Made by a program: the position numbers and the translations under genes | Shown here: one piece after another, positions 15,202-24,240 of the stretch | Layout: each line of letters starts with the position of its first letter | How positions within the stretch are numbered: position 1 is the stretch's first letter | The notes under the pieces: generated by a model | What the model was told of the DNA's origin: nothing | Seen by the model: the letters and a program-made list of their open reading frames with translations, nothing else | Databases searched by the model: none | Assembly: GCA_937901055.1 (NCBI GenBank) | Contig: CALCGO010000136.1 | Span: forward strand, 1 to 40,308 | Direction: 5' to 3' | Length of the DNA stretch: 40,308 nt | DNA from: an uncultured Rhodobacterales bacterium | GTDB lineage: Bacteria; Pseudomonadota; Alphaproteobacteria; Rhodobacterales; Rhodobacteraceae

Positions 15202-15956
15202 ATTCCGAAAGCCCTCTGTGCAATCAAATAACCCGCCTCGCGGCCAAGGGAAAGGGCGCATTGCTAGATGTCATCTATCCGCCGCGTTGTTTGACGTGCA
15301 CGGAACCGACTGAACAGGGCGCCAGCCTGTGTGCCGATTGTTGGGCGGATACGACGTTCATCACCGGTGCGGTTTGCGATGTTTGTGGGACGCCGTTGCC
15401 CGGTGAAGCAGACGGAAAAATTATATGCGATAGCTGCATTTCTTGCCGTCCAGCATGGGATGGCGGACGAGCAGCCGTCGTTTACTCGGGCGGGGGGCGT
15501 CGAGCGGTACTTAGTTTGAAGCATGGTGATCGGCTGGATATGGCAAGGCCCTTGGCGAAATGGATGGCACGATCTGGCGGTGATTTGCTGAAGAATGCCG
15601 ATGTAATCGCGCCTGTCCCGCTGCATTGGCGGCGATTACTCAAGCGGCGGTTCAACCAGTCAGCGGAGCTGGCTTGGCAGATTTCCAGTATGTCCGGCAC
15701 GCCGTGCATACCGGATTTATTGGTGCGTGATACATTCACGCCCTCGCAGGACGGTTTGACCCGAGAAGAACGACACAAAAATCAGCAAGGTGTGTTTTCT
15801 GTACACAAACGCCGGCAAGTCCCAAAAAATGTTCTTCTAATTGACGATGTCATGACCACGGGCGCTACGCTTTCAGCGTGCGCTGAAACGCTGCGCGCTG
15901 CCGGGGTTGAACGAATTGACGCGCTTGTCCTCGCCCGCGTTGCACGAGACGCATGA
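15189..15956 (+). CDS. comF: ComF-family phosphoribosyltransferase-like protein
   Basis: ComF proteins couple an N-terminal zinc ribbon to a type I phosphoribosyltransferase domain. The family is needed for DNA uptake in competent bacteria but is widespread otherwise. It has 255 residues. Cysteines at CLTC, CADC, CDVC and CDSC form the zinc site, and VLLIDDVMTTGATLSACAETL is the PRPP-binding loop. The start is uncertain: GTG 15189 overlaps the methyltransferase 5' end by 13 bases, while TTG 15261 would begin just before DVIYPPRC. It begins a rightward run with grxC, a nitrilase, marR and DUF523. Confidence 0.88.
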   Translation: MVSAYSESPLCNQITRLAAKGKGALLDVIYPPRCLTCTEPTEQGASLCADCWADTTFITGAVCDVCGTPLPGEADGKIICDSCISCRPAWDGGRAAVVYSGGGRRAVLSLKHGDRLDMARPLAKWMARSGGDLLKNADVIAPVPLHWRRLLKRRFNQSAELAWQISSMSGTPCIPDLLVRDTFTPSQDGLTREERHKNQQGVFSVHKRRQVPKNVLLIDDVMTTGATLSACAETLRAAGVERIDALVLARVARDA

Positions 15957-15998
15957 AGCCCTATATATACAGGCGAAACATCTAATTGGAGCACCGGA

Positions 15999-16253
15999 AT
16001 GAAACCCGTCGAAATTTATACAACCCCGATCTGTGGCTACTGCACGGCCGCCAAGCGCCTTCTGAACAAAAAAGGCATTGAATATACGGAATACAACGTG
16101 ATGGTGCAGCCCGATTTGCGCGCGGAAATGACCCAACGAAGCAATGGCGGCCGCACGGTTCCGCAGATTTTCATCGACGGCAAACCAATTGGCGGGTGCG
16201 ATGAATTGTTTGGGCTTGAAGGCGATGATGTTCTCGACAAGATGCTGGCCTAG
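15999..16253 (+). CDS. grxC: Glutaredoxin 3 (GrxC type)
   Basis: This is a small dithiol glutaredoxin that reduces disulfides and ribonucleotide reductase with glutathione. It has 84 residues: EIYTTPICGYCTAAKRLL, with the redox pair Cys12/Cys15, then the TVPQIFIDG cis-proline loop and GGCDEL glutathione-binding segment. The active site is CGYC rather than the commoner CPYC, a variant that should shift its redox potential. It begins 42 bases after comF and stops two bases before the nitrilase gene. The grxC-nitrilase pair is frequent in this group. Confidence 0.95.
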   Translation: MKPVEIYTTPICGYCTAAKRLLNKKGIEYTEYNVMVQPDLRAEMTQRSNGGRTVPQIFIDGKPIGGCDELFGLEGDDVLDKMLA

Positions 16254-16255
16254 CG

Positions 16256-17092
16256 ATGAAGGTTGCGCTGGTTCAGTTAACATCAAGTAACGACCCAATC
16301 GCAAACCTGCGTTTGACTGAAGCGTATATCCGCGAGGCACATGCGGGCGGTGCGAAATTCATTCTGACGCCTGAAACTACGAATATCATTTCGTCCAGCC
16401 GCAAACAGCAAGCGCAAGTTTTACACGTCGAGGTTGACGACCCGTCATTGGCAAAACTTCGGAATCTGGCACAAGAACTGAATATCTGGTTGCTGGTCGG
16501 CTCCCTCGGGTTGAAAACTGGCGATGCGGATGGACGTTTTGCCAACCGCTCGTTTCTTATTTCCCCGACAGGGGAGATGGCTGCCAAATACGACAAAATT
16601 CATATGTTTGATGTCGATTTGGGCAATGGCGAGGTTTATCGCGAGTCTTCCGCCTATCGACCGGGCACGAATGCTACACTGGCGAAAACCGATATCGGCA
16701 ACATCGGCATGACCATTTGTTACGACATGCGTTTTCCTAACCTTTATCGTCAATTGGCTCACGCAGGCGCAGAAATTTTGACGGCTCCGGCGGCGTTTAC
16801 CGTGCCAACTGGGCGCGCACACTGGCATGCATTGTTGCGGGCGAGAGCCATTGAAAACGGCTGTTTTGTGCTGGCCCCAGCGCAGTGCGGAACGCACGAT
16901 TGGGGTAAAGAGCCAAGGCGTGAAACCTACGGTCATTCGCTGGTGATTTCCCCGTGGGGCGAAGTTTTGGCCGATGGAGGCGAAACGCAAGGCGTGACTT
17001 TTGTTGATTTGGACCTTAACGATGTTGCCAAGGCGCGAGCGAAAATTCCTTCGCTCACCCATGACCGAGAATTTGAACCACCCGAGGCGTGA
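16256..17092 (+). CDS. Carbon-nitrogen hydrolase (Nit/omega-amidase branch)
   Basis: This nitrilase-superfamily amidohydrolase has 278 residues. The catalytic triad is visible: Glu40 in LTPETTN, Lys114 in KYDKIHMFDVD, and Cys155 in MTICYDMRFP. The KIHMFDVDLGNGEVYRES segment is typical of the Nit1/Nit2 branch, whose members hydrolyse deaminated glutathione or alpha-ketoglutaramate. The link with glutathione-using grxC upstream makes deaminated-glutathione amidase a reasonable guess, but this is inference. It overlaps the marR start by one base (TGATG). Confidence 0.88.
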   Translation: MKVALVQLTSSNDPIANLRLTEAYIREAHAGGAKFILTPETTNIISSSRKQQAQVLHVEVDDPSLAKLRNLAQELNIWLLVGSLGLKTGDADGRFANRSFLISPTGEMAAKYDKIHMFDVDLGNGEVYRESSAYRPGTNATLAKTDIGNIGMTICYDMRFPNLYRQLAHAGAEILTAPAAFTVPTGRAHWHALLRARAIENGCFVLAPAQCGTHDWGKEPRRETYGHSLVISPWGEVLADGGETQGVTFVDLDLNDVAKARAKIPSLTHDREFEPPEA

Positions 17093-17541
17093 TGTCTGAT
17101 AAACTGTCAAACGACCCGTTAGCGATAGCCCTTTTCAGCGAGATTTCCGCCGTGGAACAAATGGCTAGGACGCGATTCAGCCGCGCCTTGCCGAAAGGGA
17201 TGGAGCTTTCTCACTTTGCCGTCCTCAACCATTTCGCCCGCTTGGGTGGTGAGAAAACGCCAGCTCAACTGGCACGAATTTTCCATGTGACGAAGGGAGC
17301 GATGACCAACACGCTTTCGAAACTGGAAACCGCTGGGTATGTCCATATTCGTCCAGACTGGGATGATGCGAGACGCAAGTTTGTGTCGATAAGCCCAGCA
17401 GGCCACACCGCCCGTGACGAAGCGGTTCGCGCGATAGCCCCGGTGTTTGACGATGCGGTGGAAAGCCTCGGATCGGATAAAATCCGCGCGGCTTTGCCGT
17501 TCCTGCGCGATCTTAGAATGCTTCTGGCAAGTGAAGAATAG
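17092..17541 (+). CDS. MarR-family transcriptional regulator
   Basis: This is a 149-residue winged-helix regulator. MarR proteins bind DNA as dimers and usually respond to small phenolic or oxidant ligands. The recognition region TPAQLARIFHVTKGAMTNTLSKLETAGYVHIRPDWDDARRKFVSISPAG contains the HTH and the DxRxK-type wing. I chose ATG 17092, in TGATG with the nitrilase stop; a GTG three bases upstream is also in frame. Its ligand and targets are unknown. The position in the grxC-nitrilase run suggests that it might control this operon, but no operator was identified. Confidence 0.88.
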   Translation: MSDKLSNDPLAIALFSEISAVEQMARTRFSRALPKGMELSHFAVLNHFARLGGEKTPAQLARIFHVTKGAMTNTLSKLETAGYVHIRPDWDDARRKFVSISPAGHTARDEAVRAIAPVFDDAVESLGSDKIRAALPFLRDLRMLLASEE

Positions 17542-17543
17542 CT

Positions 17544-17999
17544 GTGCTTAAAATTCTTGTTAGTTCATGCTTGCTCGGTAAGCCTGTGCGATATGATGCG
17601 AAAGCCAAGACATTCGAAAGTGATATACTGGCGTTATGGCAATCAGAAGGCCGTTTAGTTTCGATGTGCCCAGAAATGTTAGGGGGTTTGCCAACACCGC
17701 GACCTCCTGCGGAAATTACGGGTGTTTCCAAAATTGTGGACGATACCGGTACGAATGTTACAGCGCCATTTTTGCTTGGGGCCAAGCGGGCACTAGAAAT
17801 TGCAAAAACAAGCGGCTGTAGTTTCGCATTGCTTACAGATGGAAGCCCTTCGAGCGGGTCGAGTTATATTTATGATGGCACATTGTCTGATCAACGGATT
17901 GATGGACAAGGCGTCGTTACTGCTTTGTTGCGAAAACACGGAATTCAGGTTTTTTCACCAACTCAAATTGACAGATTGGCGCAAATCATTCGGGCTTAA
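17544..17999 (+). CDS. DUF523 protein
   Basis: This is a 151-residue protein of the DUF523 family, of unknown function. The hallmarks are visible: LVSSCLLGKPVRYDAK at the N-terminus, VSMCPEMLGGLPTPRPPAEI in the middle and DGSPSSGSSYIYDG towards the end. Conserved cysteines (in SCLLG, MCPE and SGCSF) suggest a metal or cluster site, which is inference. The start is GTG, two bases after the marR stop. It is the last gene of the comF-grxC-nitrilase-marR run, and its 3' end overlaps convergent ubiG by 14 bases. Confidence 0.88.
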   Translation: MLKILVSSCLLGKPVRYDAKAKTFESDILALWQSEGRLVSMCPEMLGGLPTPRPPAEITGVSKIVDDTGTNVTAPFLLGAKRALEIAKTSGCSFALLTDGSPSSGSSYIYDGTLSDQRIDGQGVVTALLRKHGIQVFSPTQIDRLAQIIRA

Positions 18000-18738
18000 T
18001 GCTAGCCGTTACGTAATTCACTGACAAATCCTGATCCGAGATTGACCATGACCACAGCAGTGGATTGAAGACGAATCCCTTGCGGTCAACGGGCTTTAGA
18101 CCTGCGTTGGCAATCAGTTCAAACAACTCGTCCGGTGTGATGAATTTGTGCCATTCGTGTGTGCCGCGCGGAAGCCACCGCATAATCACCTCTGCACCGA
18201 TAATCGCAGCCATATAACTTTTGGGATTCCGGTTTAAGGTCGAACACAGCATCAATCCACCGGGTTTAAGCAACTGACGACAAGCGGTTAGATAGGCCAG
18301 TGGATCGGCCACGTGCTCGATTACTTCCATATTTAACACGATGTCGAATTGTTCGCCGGCCTCGGCTAACGCCTCTGCTGTTACGTGGCGATAATCAATG
18401 TCGAGCTCGGATTGTTCGGCATGAAGCTGCGCTATAGGGATATTTCCTGCTGCGGCATCCGCCCCAACGACGGTTGCACCAAGACGGGCCATAGGCTCGG
18501 AGAGCAACCCGCCACCACAGCCGATATCTAGCAATCGTAACCCGTCAAACGGGCGAAGTGAATTCGGGTCACGACCGAATTCTGCGCAAATCTGTTGCAC
18601 GATGTATTCCAGACGGATCGGGTTCATCTCGTGCAAGGGCTTAAACTTTCCCTTCGGGTCCCACCATTCGGCAGCCATGGCTTCAAACTTCGCGACCTCG
18701 GCCGGATCGACTGTAACAGTTGTTTGCGTTGCACTCAT
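17986..18738 (-). CDS. ubiG: Ubiquinone biosynthesis O-methyltransferase UbiG
   Basis: UbiG carries out both O-methylation steps of ubiquinone synthesis with SAM, at the inner membrane. It has 250 residues. The N-terminal pattern FEAMAAEWWDPKGKFKPLHEMNPIRLEYI is diagnostic, followed by the SAM loop LLDIGCGGGLLSEPMARLGA and VLNMEVIEHVADP. The lipid-contacting region near GTHEWHKFITPDEL is also typical. It is transcribed alone, divergent from the iminopeptidase gene across 48 bases. Ubiquinone as sole quinone fits an aerobic alphaproteobacterium. Confidence 0.97.
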   Translation of the reverse strand: MSATQTTVTVDPAEVAKFEAMAAEWWDPKGKFKPLHEMNPIRLEYIVQQICAEFGRDPNSLRPFDGLRLLDIGCGGGLLSEPMARLGATVVGADAAAGNIPIAQLHAEQSELDIDYRHVTAEALAEAGEQFDIVLNMEVIEHVADPLAYLTACRQLLKPGGLMLCSTLNRNPKSYMAAIIGAEVIMRWLPRGTHEWHKFITPDELFELIANAGLKPVDRKGFVFNPLLWSWSISDQDLSVNYVTASIKPE

Positions 18739-18786
18739 CTTTTCTACCTGCCATGTTGGGACGAATGATTAACTAATAGAGCATAT

Positions 18787-19755
18787 ATGCTGGAACATGC
18801 GAGCCATAAAGACGAGCAACCTCGTCGCAGCCTTTACCCTGCCCGCGATGCGTTTCACACGCAAACGCTGGAAGTGTCGGGTGGGCACACGATCTACATA
18901 GAACAATCTGGGCGCGAAGACGGTGAACCAGTAGTCGTTTTGCATGGCGGTCCAGGTGGTGGGTGCAGCCCTTCGATGCGACGCTTTTTTGACCCCGATC
19001 GCTATCGCGTTATCCTGTTTGATCAGCGTGGGTGTGGCCGCTCGACACCATATGCCAGCGTTGAAAATAACACGACATGGGATTTGGTCGAGGATATCGA
19101 GGCGATCCGAGAAACCCTCGACATTTCCAACTGGATTGTTTTCGGCGGTTCATGGGGCGCGACGCTGTCCCTGCTTTATGCGCAAGCGCACCCCACACGG
19201 GTTAACGCGTTGGTATTACGCGGTATTTTCACCATGACACAGGCAGAGCTGGATTGGTTTTATGGCGGCGGCGCTGGGCAGTTCTGGCCAGAAGCATGGG
19301 CATTGTTTTCGAACATGGTACCACCAGACGAGCGCCACGACTTGATTGCGGCTTATCGTAAACGTCTTTTCGGGAAGATAGACGCAGATGTCATCAAGTT
19401 CGCGCGCGCGTGGGCGGCATGGGAAAACACGCTAGCGACGCTCGATTCCAAGGGGCATGGCGGCCGAGTACCGGCCCACTATGCCAAGGCGTTTTCCCTG
19501 ATAGAAAATCACTATTTCACTTACAAAGGATTTTTGCGCGAAGACCGACAGATTTTTGCAGACATGGACAAGATTAGAAATATTCCCGGGTACATTGTTC
19601 AGGGCCGATACGACATGATTTGTCCCCCGCACACCGCGCATGAATTGCATAAACGGTGGCCAAAATCCAAATTGCGATTGGTCAGGGCGGGTCACGCGAT
19701 GTCAGAACCCGCAATTGCTGCTGAACTGGTCGGCATCATGAACGAGATGGACTAA
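18787..19755 (+). CDS. pip: Proline iminopeptidase
   Basis: This alpha/beta hydrolase of peptidase family S33 releases N-terminal proline. It has 322 residues. The HGGPGGGCSPSMRRFFDP oxyanion segment and FDQRGCGRSTPYA are family signatures. The triad is Ser122 in GGSWGATLS, Asp276 in GRYDMICP and His303 in GHAMSEP. The ATG lies in the short gap divergent from ubiG. A membrane protein gene follows in TAATG overlap. The enzyme is normally cytoplasmic and no signal peptide is seen. Confidence 0.94.
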   Translation: MLEHASHKDEQPRRSLYPARDAFHTQTLEVSGGHTIYIEQSGREDGEPVVVLHGGPGGGCSPSMRRFFDPDRYRVILFDQRGCGRSTPYASVENNTTWDLVEDIEAIRETLDISNWIVFGGSWGATLSLLYAQAHPTRVNALVLRGIFTMTQAELDWFYGGGAGQFWPEAWALFSNMVPPDERHDLIAAYRKRLFGKIDADVIKFARAWAAWENTLATLDSKGHGGRVPAHYAKAFSLIENHYFTYKGFLREDRQIFADMDKIRNIPGYIVQGRYDMICPPHTAHELHKRWPKSKLRLVRAGHAMSEPAIAAELVGIMNEMD

Positions 19756-20405
19756 TGCCACGATTACTGCGGATCATACTCGTAGTTTTGGCGGTATTAA
19801 GTGTCGCCTATTTGGCAAACCAGGCCGGCGACTGGTTGGGGGATCGCCTGAAGCTGGAAATCACACCGGAAAACGAGAGCATGATTTTCGGCGCCACTGT
19901 GGCTGCGATTATTCTGTATGCATTATTGATCTCGCTACCATTCGTGCCCGGGGTTGAAATAGGAATAGGGCTTATGGTGATGTTCGGCACGCCAATGGCT
20001 ATCCCAGTATATATCTCCACCATCATCGGCCTGACGTTGGGGTTTTTTCTGGGCCGGCTTGTGCCGGAAAAAGTTATTTGCGGATGTTTTGACTTCCTCG
20101 GCATGACTCGCATCAGCCATATGCTTCGGGACTTGGCGCGAAAGCCGGTGCAGGAACGCCTGAATATGTTGGTCGAGCGCGCCCCCAGCCACATCGTGCC
20201 GTTTCTGCTGCGCCACCGTTACATCGCGATAGCGGTGTCGTTCAACATTCCGGGAAACTCGGTCATTGGCGGCGGCGGCGGTATCGCGTTTATGGCTGGC
20301 CTTAGTCGATTATTCAGCTTTCCGCTGTACCTATTGGCCGTAGTCATAGGGGTTTCGCCTGTGGTGATCTTGTTTTTGATCTTCGGACCATCCGTGCTGG
20401 GCTAG
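19755..20405 (+). CDS. Multi-pass membrane protein, possibly VTT/DedA-related
   Basis: This 216-residue integral membrane protein has an N-terminal helix (residues 4-22), then about four more hydrophobic segments. Two features recall the VTT (TVP38/TMEM64/DedA) fold: FVPGVEIGIGLMVMFG, and FNIPGNSVIGGGGGIAFMAGL, where a proline-glycine re-entrant motif precedes a glycine run. Between them is a charged cytoplasmic stretch, HMLRDLARKPVQERLNMLVERAP. DedA-type proteins are linked to lipid flipping, but the match here is only partial, so function is unassigned. The start overlaps the pip stop (TAATG). The stop interlocks with the convergent oxidoreductase stop in the tetramer CTAG. Confidence 0.75.
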   Translation: MPRLLRIILVVLAVLSVAYLANQAGDWLGDRLKLEITPENESMIFGATVAAIILYALLISLPFVPGVEIGIGLMVMFGTPMAIPVYISTIIGLTLGFFLGRLVPEKVICGCFDFLGMTRISHMLRDLARKPVQERLNMLVERAPSHIVPFLLRHRYIAIAVSFNIPGNSVIGGGGGIAFMAGLSRLFSFPLYLLAVVIGVSPVVILFLIFGPSVLG

Positions 20406-22429
20406 AACGAAGCCGCCAATCGCGACCCTTGGTTAATCGCACGTTTCGCATCAAGTTCCGCGGCAACATCTGCACCACCAATTACGTGTGCGGTTATCCC
20501 TTTGGCTTCCAAAGCATCCGCAAGGCCTCGTTCGGGAAGCTGTCCCGCGCAAAGCACAACGGTGTCTACTTCCAGTAACCGTGGGTTTTCGCGACCCTCA
20601 CCAGTGGATATATGCAAACCTTCGGAGGTGATCTCTTCGTAGTTCACACCGCCAATCATATCGACATCTTTCATCGCAAGTGCTGCGCGGTGAATCCAGC
20701 CGGTGGTTTTACCCAAGCCCTTGCCCAGTTTTTGCGCTTTGCGTTGAAGCAGGGTTACCTGTCTGGCGGCGGCCTCGGGTTTGGGTCCGGACGCCGCCAG
20801 CCCACCACGTGTTATCGCCGGATCACCGACGCCCCACTCGGCTTTCCACTCATCAAGATTCAGCGTTGAGCTTTCGCCCTGCTGCGTCAAGAACTCGGCA
20901 ACATCGAATCCGATTCCGCCGGCCCCGATGATTGCAACACGGTTCCCGACCGGTGCTTTGTCTCGTAAAACGTCGATGTAATTTACTACATTAGGTCCAT
21001 CTTGCCCCTTGATTTCAGGGTCACGCGGTGTGACGCCTGTGGCCATCACTACCTCGTCAAAATCAATAAGATCGTCGACTGCAGCCCTTCTTCCTAAACG
21101 AACATCTACTTCGTACACCTCCAGCATTTTGATGTAGTATTCGACCAGTCCGAAGAATTCTTCCTTGCCGGGAACCTGCTTGGCGATGTTTAACTGACCG
21201 CCAATTTTGTCGGCCATATCGAACAGTGTAACCCTGTGTCCACGCTGAGCGGCTACCAGCGCCGTTGCCAAACCCGCTGGGCCAGCGCCCACAATCGCAA
21301 CATTCTTGGTGGTTTCTGCGGGCCCATAATTCAGTTCAGTTTCGTAACAGGCGCGCGGATTCACCAGACAAGTAGAGGTTTTCAGGGAAAAGGTATGATC
21401 CAGACATGCTTGATTGCACGCAATACACGGCGCAATTTGATCCGCCTTGCCCGCCGCGGCTTTGGCAACAAACTGGCTGTCGGCCAAAAAGGGCCGCGCC
21501 ATCGAGACCATGTCAGCGCAACCATCAGCCAGCACGCTATCCGCGACTTCTGGCGTGTTGATCCGGTTGGAAGTAATGATCGGGATGGAGACTTCACCCA
21601 TTAACTTTTTGGTAACCCACGCAAATGCAGCACGTGGAACCGACGTAGCGATGGTTGGAATGCGCGCTTCGTGCCAACCGATACCGGTATTTAGAATGGT
21701 TGCGCCAGCAGCTTCGATAGCCTTGGCGAGGGTTACTACCTCTTCCCATGTTTGGCCGTTCGGGATCAAGTCAATCAGCGAAATACGATAGATGATGATA
21801 AAATCCGGCCCAACGGCTTCGCGGCAACGGCGCACGATCTCGACGGGCAGTCGCATACGGTTGGCGAACGATCCGCCCCACTCATCCGTTCGCTTATTGG
21901 TGTGGGTAACGAGGAATTCGTTAAGGAAGTACCCTTCCGACCCCATAATCTCGACTCCGTCATACCCAGCTTGTTTCGCGCACTCAGAAGCGACAACAAA
22001 GTCGGCGATTTGCTTTTCGATCCCGTCGGCGTCCAGTTCAGCAGGCGGAAATGGCGAAATCGGGGATTTGATTGCTGATGGTGCAACCGCTTTGTGGTTG
22101 TAGGCATATCGACCAGCATGCAAAATTTGCATTGCAATCTTGCCACCCTCGGCATGGACACGGTCGGTTACGATTTTGTGGTTGGCGATGTCCGTATCGC
22201 TAAACAATCCCGATGCTCCTGGGAATACCCCCCCCTCGACGTTCGGTGCCATACCGCCCGTTACCATCAGCGCGACTCCGCCCGCAGCTCGTTCGCCGAA
22301 GTATTCCGCGATGCGGTACCAGTCACCGACTTCTTCGAGGTTGGTGTGCATAGACCCCATTAGCACGCGATTTTTCAACGTGGTGAACCCGAGGTCCAAA
22401 GGGGCGAACATATTTGGGTAGTTGGTCAT
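20402..22429 (-). CDS. FMN/FAD/4Fe-4S NADH:flavin oxidoreductase, 2,4-dienoyl-CoA reductase-like
   Basis: This 675-residue protein has the layout of FadH. An Old Yellow Enzyme-like FMN barrel occupies about 1-340, beginning FAPLDLGFTTLKNRVLMGSMH. A 4Fe-4S cysteine cluster follows, with CIACNQAC and the distant cysteines of STCLVNPRAC. FAD- and NAD(P)-binding Rossmann folds come last (VAIVGAGPAGLATA and VAIIGAGGIGFDVAEFL). FadH reduces 2,4-dienoyl-CoA from unsaturated fatty acids, but relatives act on other enoates and methylamines. It ends a leftward run with two SDR genes, which suits lipid, terpenoid or aromatic breakdown; the substrate is unknown. Confidence 0.9.
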   Translation of the reverse strand: MTNYPNMFAPLDLGFTTLKNRVLMGSMHTNLEEVGDWYRIAEYFGERAAGGVALMVTGGMAPNVEGGVFPGASGLFSDTDIANHKIVTDRVHAEGGKIAMQILHAGRYAYNHKAVAPSAIKSPISPFPPAELDADGIEKQIADFVVASECAKQAGYDGVEIMGSEGYFLNEFLVTHTNKRTDEWGGSFANRMRLPVEIVRRCREAVGPDFIIIYRISLIDLIPNGQTWEEVVTLAKAIEAAGATILNTGIGWHEARIPTIATSVPRAAFAWVTKKLMGEVSIPIITSNRINTPEVADSVLADGCADMVSMARPFLADSQFVAKAAAGKADQIAPCIACNQACLDHTFSLKTSTCLVNPRACYETELNYGPAETTKNVAIVGAGPAGLATALVAAQRGHRVTLFDMADKIGGQLNIAKQVPGKEEFFGLVEYYIKMLEVYEVDVRLGRRAAVDDLIDFDEVVMATGVTPRDPEIKGQDGPNVVNYIDVLRDKAPVGNRVAIIGAGGIGFDVAEFLTQQGESSTLNLDEWKAEWGVGDPAITRGGLAASGPKPEAAARQVTLLQRKAQKLGKGLGKTTGWIHRAALAMKDVDMIGGVNYEEITSEGLHISTGEGRENPRLLEVDTVVLCAGQLPERGLADALEAKGITAHVIGGADVAAELDAKRAINQGSRLAASF

Positions 22430-22499
22430 AATAGCCTCCGGCAGTTTCAGGCAGTTTGAAGTAGTTATCCAGTGAAGTCACGGGCGACCCGACGGCAAG

Positions 22500-23249
22500 C
22501 TAAAGCGCACCAAGTCCACCGTCGATTGCGATGCTTTGGCCTGTGGTAAAACTGTTTGCAGGATCGGCGGCCCACAATATGGCTTGAACAACCTCGTTAA
22601 CCGTAGCCAACCGACGCATAGGAACGCCACGTGTCATGTGTGCTTCGACTTCTGGGTCGTCGACGGCCTCACCTGCCATCGCAGTGGCAGCGAAGCTGGG
22701 ACAAATTGCGTTAACCCGGATACCTTTGCGCGCATATTCTAGTGCGGCGGCGCGGGTAAGACCAACGACACCGTGTTTTGAGGCGCCATAGATCGAAAGC
22801 CATGGTGCGCCACCCAAGCCAGCGACCGATGCGAGGTTAACAATCGCGCAACTCTCTCCGGTTTTGGCGAATTGCGCCTCCATAGTGGGGAGTTGCGCTT
22901 GCAGCGCCCAAAATACGCCCAAAAGGTTAACATCTACAACTTTGCGACATTCCGCTTCGGTTAGATGGGGAATTTTGGCTGGGGTATGAACGATGCCTGC
23001 GTTGTTGATTGCGATGTCGAGCGAACCAAAGGTATCAACCGCAAGCTCAACCAACTCTTTACTATATGCTGGGTCGCTTACATCACCGACGAGTTTAACA
23101 ACATCCCCGAGCAAGCCCACACCAAGACCTTCCGCCGAAATATCGCCAAGCACCAGATTCGCCTCTGCGTCCGAAAACAGTTTAGCCGCAGCCGCGCCAA
23201 AGCCAGCAGAGGCGCCAGTAATCAGTACCGTTTTACCAGCAAAACTCAT
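22500..23249 (-). CDS. SDR-family oxidoreductase
   Basis: This classical short-chain dehydrogenase has 249 residues. It shows the cofactor loop TGASAGFGAAAA, the NNAG motif (DIAINNAGIVH), the catalytic serine in IVNLASVAGL, and YGASK with the Tyr/Lys pair. The C-terminal TGQSIAIDGGLGAL is typical of the FabG-like branch. An aspartate after the second strand (LVLGDIS) suggests NAD rather than NADP. Its start overlaps the stop of the upstream SDR gene by four bases. Substrate unknown. Confidence 0.93.
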   Translation of the reverse strand: MSFAGKTVLITGASAGFGAAAAKLFSDAEANLVLGDISAEGLGVGLLGDVVKLVGDVSDPAYSKELVELAVDTFGSLDIAINNAGIVHTPAKIPHLTEAECRKVVDVNLLGVFWALQAQLPTMEAQFAKTGESCAIVNLASVAGLGGAPWLSIYGASKHGVVGLTRAAALEYARKGIRVNAICPSFAATAMAGEAVDDPEVEAHMTRGVPMRRLATVNEVVQAILWAADPANSFTTGQSIAIDGGLGAL

Positions 23250-24070
23250 GACATAGCGTTCGCGAACAGGTTTTCGGCGGCTTGAACGTTCATACCACCA
23301 TCAAGCGGGATGATTGCGCCGGAAGTGTAAGCGCCTCCGCGCCCGCATAAAAATAGCGTAGCACCAGCAATGTCCTCGGGCGTTCCAACGCGGCCAATAG
23401 GGACATTAGCACCAACTTTTGACTGGCCTTCATCGCTTCCGATTGCGAAGGCAGTCATTTTGGAAGGAAATGGACCGGGCGCAAAAGCGTTTACCGTTAT
23501 GTTCTTTGATGCCAGTTCCATAGCAAGGATCTTGGTTAGGTGGTGCACAGCACTTTTGGAAACGGCGTAGGAATAGGCTCCCTCCGCCAAAGGGATGGTT
23601 CCCATCACCGAGCCAATGTTAATAATTCGTGAAGGGTCACCATCGGTGGATGCGGTTTTCAACAAGCTGGTAAGGTTTCGCGTCAATGTAAACATGCCAG
23701 CGACGTTAATATTCATCACCTTTTCCCAAGCCTTATGCGGGAAAGAGTCATAGGGCTCCCCCCAAGTGATGCCTGCATTGTTCACCAGTATATCCAGCTT
23801 GCCGGTGCGGGCTTTGAAGTTGGCGGTCAATTCTTCAATGGCGGCTTCGGAGCCGACATCGCCTGCAAAACCGTCGGCTGATCCATCTGCACCCAAAGCG
23901 TTCAATTCAGCCGCGACGGCTTCACAAGCTTCACCCTTGCGGCTAGCGATCAGAACGCGCGCGCCGCCTTGGACCAATGCTTCGGCAATCATCCGGCCGA
24001 TGCCCGTCGCGCCACCTGTTACCAGCGCCGTTTTACCGGAAACACCGAAAATACTATTAAGATACGCCAT
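23246..24070 (-). CDS. SDR-family oxidoreductase
   Basis: This classical SDR has 274 residues and is the first gene of the leftward SDR-SDR-FadH-like run; AGGAG precedes its ATG. Motifs are TGGATGIGRMIAEAL, ILVNNAGITWGEPYD, the serine in IINIGSVMG, and YSYAVSK. After the second strand it reads LIASRKGE, where the arginine fits NADP preference. The C-terminus SGAIIPLDGGM is usual. The sequence around GEPYDSFPHKAWEKVMNINV resembles SDRs annotated as beta-oxoacyl or gluconate dehydrogenases, so the substrate stays open. Confidence 0.93.
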   Translation of the reverse strand: MAYLNSIFGVSGKTALVTGGATGIGRMIAEALVQGGARVLIASRKGEACEAVAAELNALGADGSADGFAGDVGSEAAIEELTANFKARTGKLDILVNNAGITWGEPYDSFPHKAWEKVMNINVAGMFTLTRNLTSLLKTASTDGDPSRIINIGSVMGTIPLAEGAYSYAVSKSAVHHLTKILAMELASKNITVNAFAPGPFPSKMTAFAIGSDEGQSKVGANVPIGRVGTPEDIAGATLFLCGRGGAYTSGAIIPLDGGMNVQAAENLFANAMS

Positions 24071-24240
24071 TATTCTCTCCTGAAAAGCTTTGAGAGAGAC
24101 TGCCTAATAGGCCGTCGCAAAGCAATTGCAAACGTTGCGTCCAGTCCGTTCAAATAAACCTTTAGGAGATTTTTCCGTTTTGCCGTATGTTTGGCGCGGG
24201 GCAAAAAAGTGACTAGAAACTAACACATAGGGGTTTGGAT

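Noticed and set aside
24178..24206. Inverted repeat TTTTGCC/GGCAAAA as a terminator
   Set aside because: On neither strand is the stem followed by a T-run, and the 15-base loop is long. It is probably chance in an AT-rich gap.
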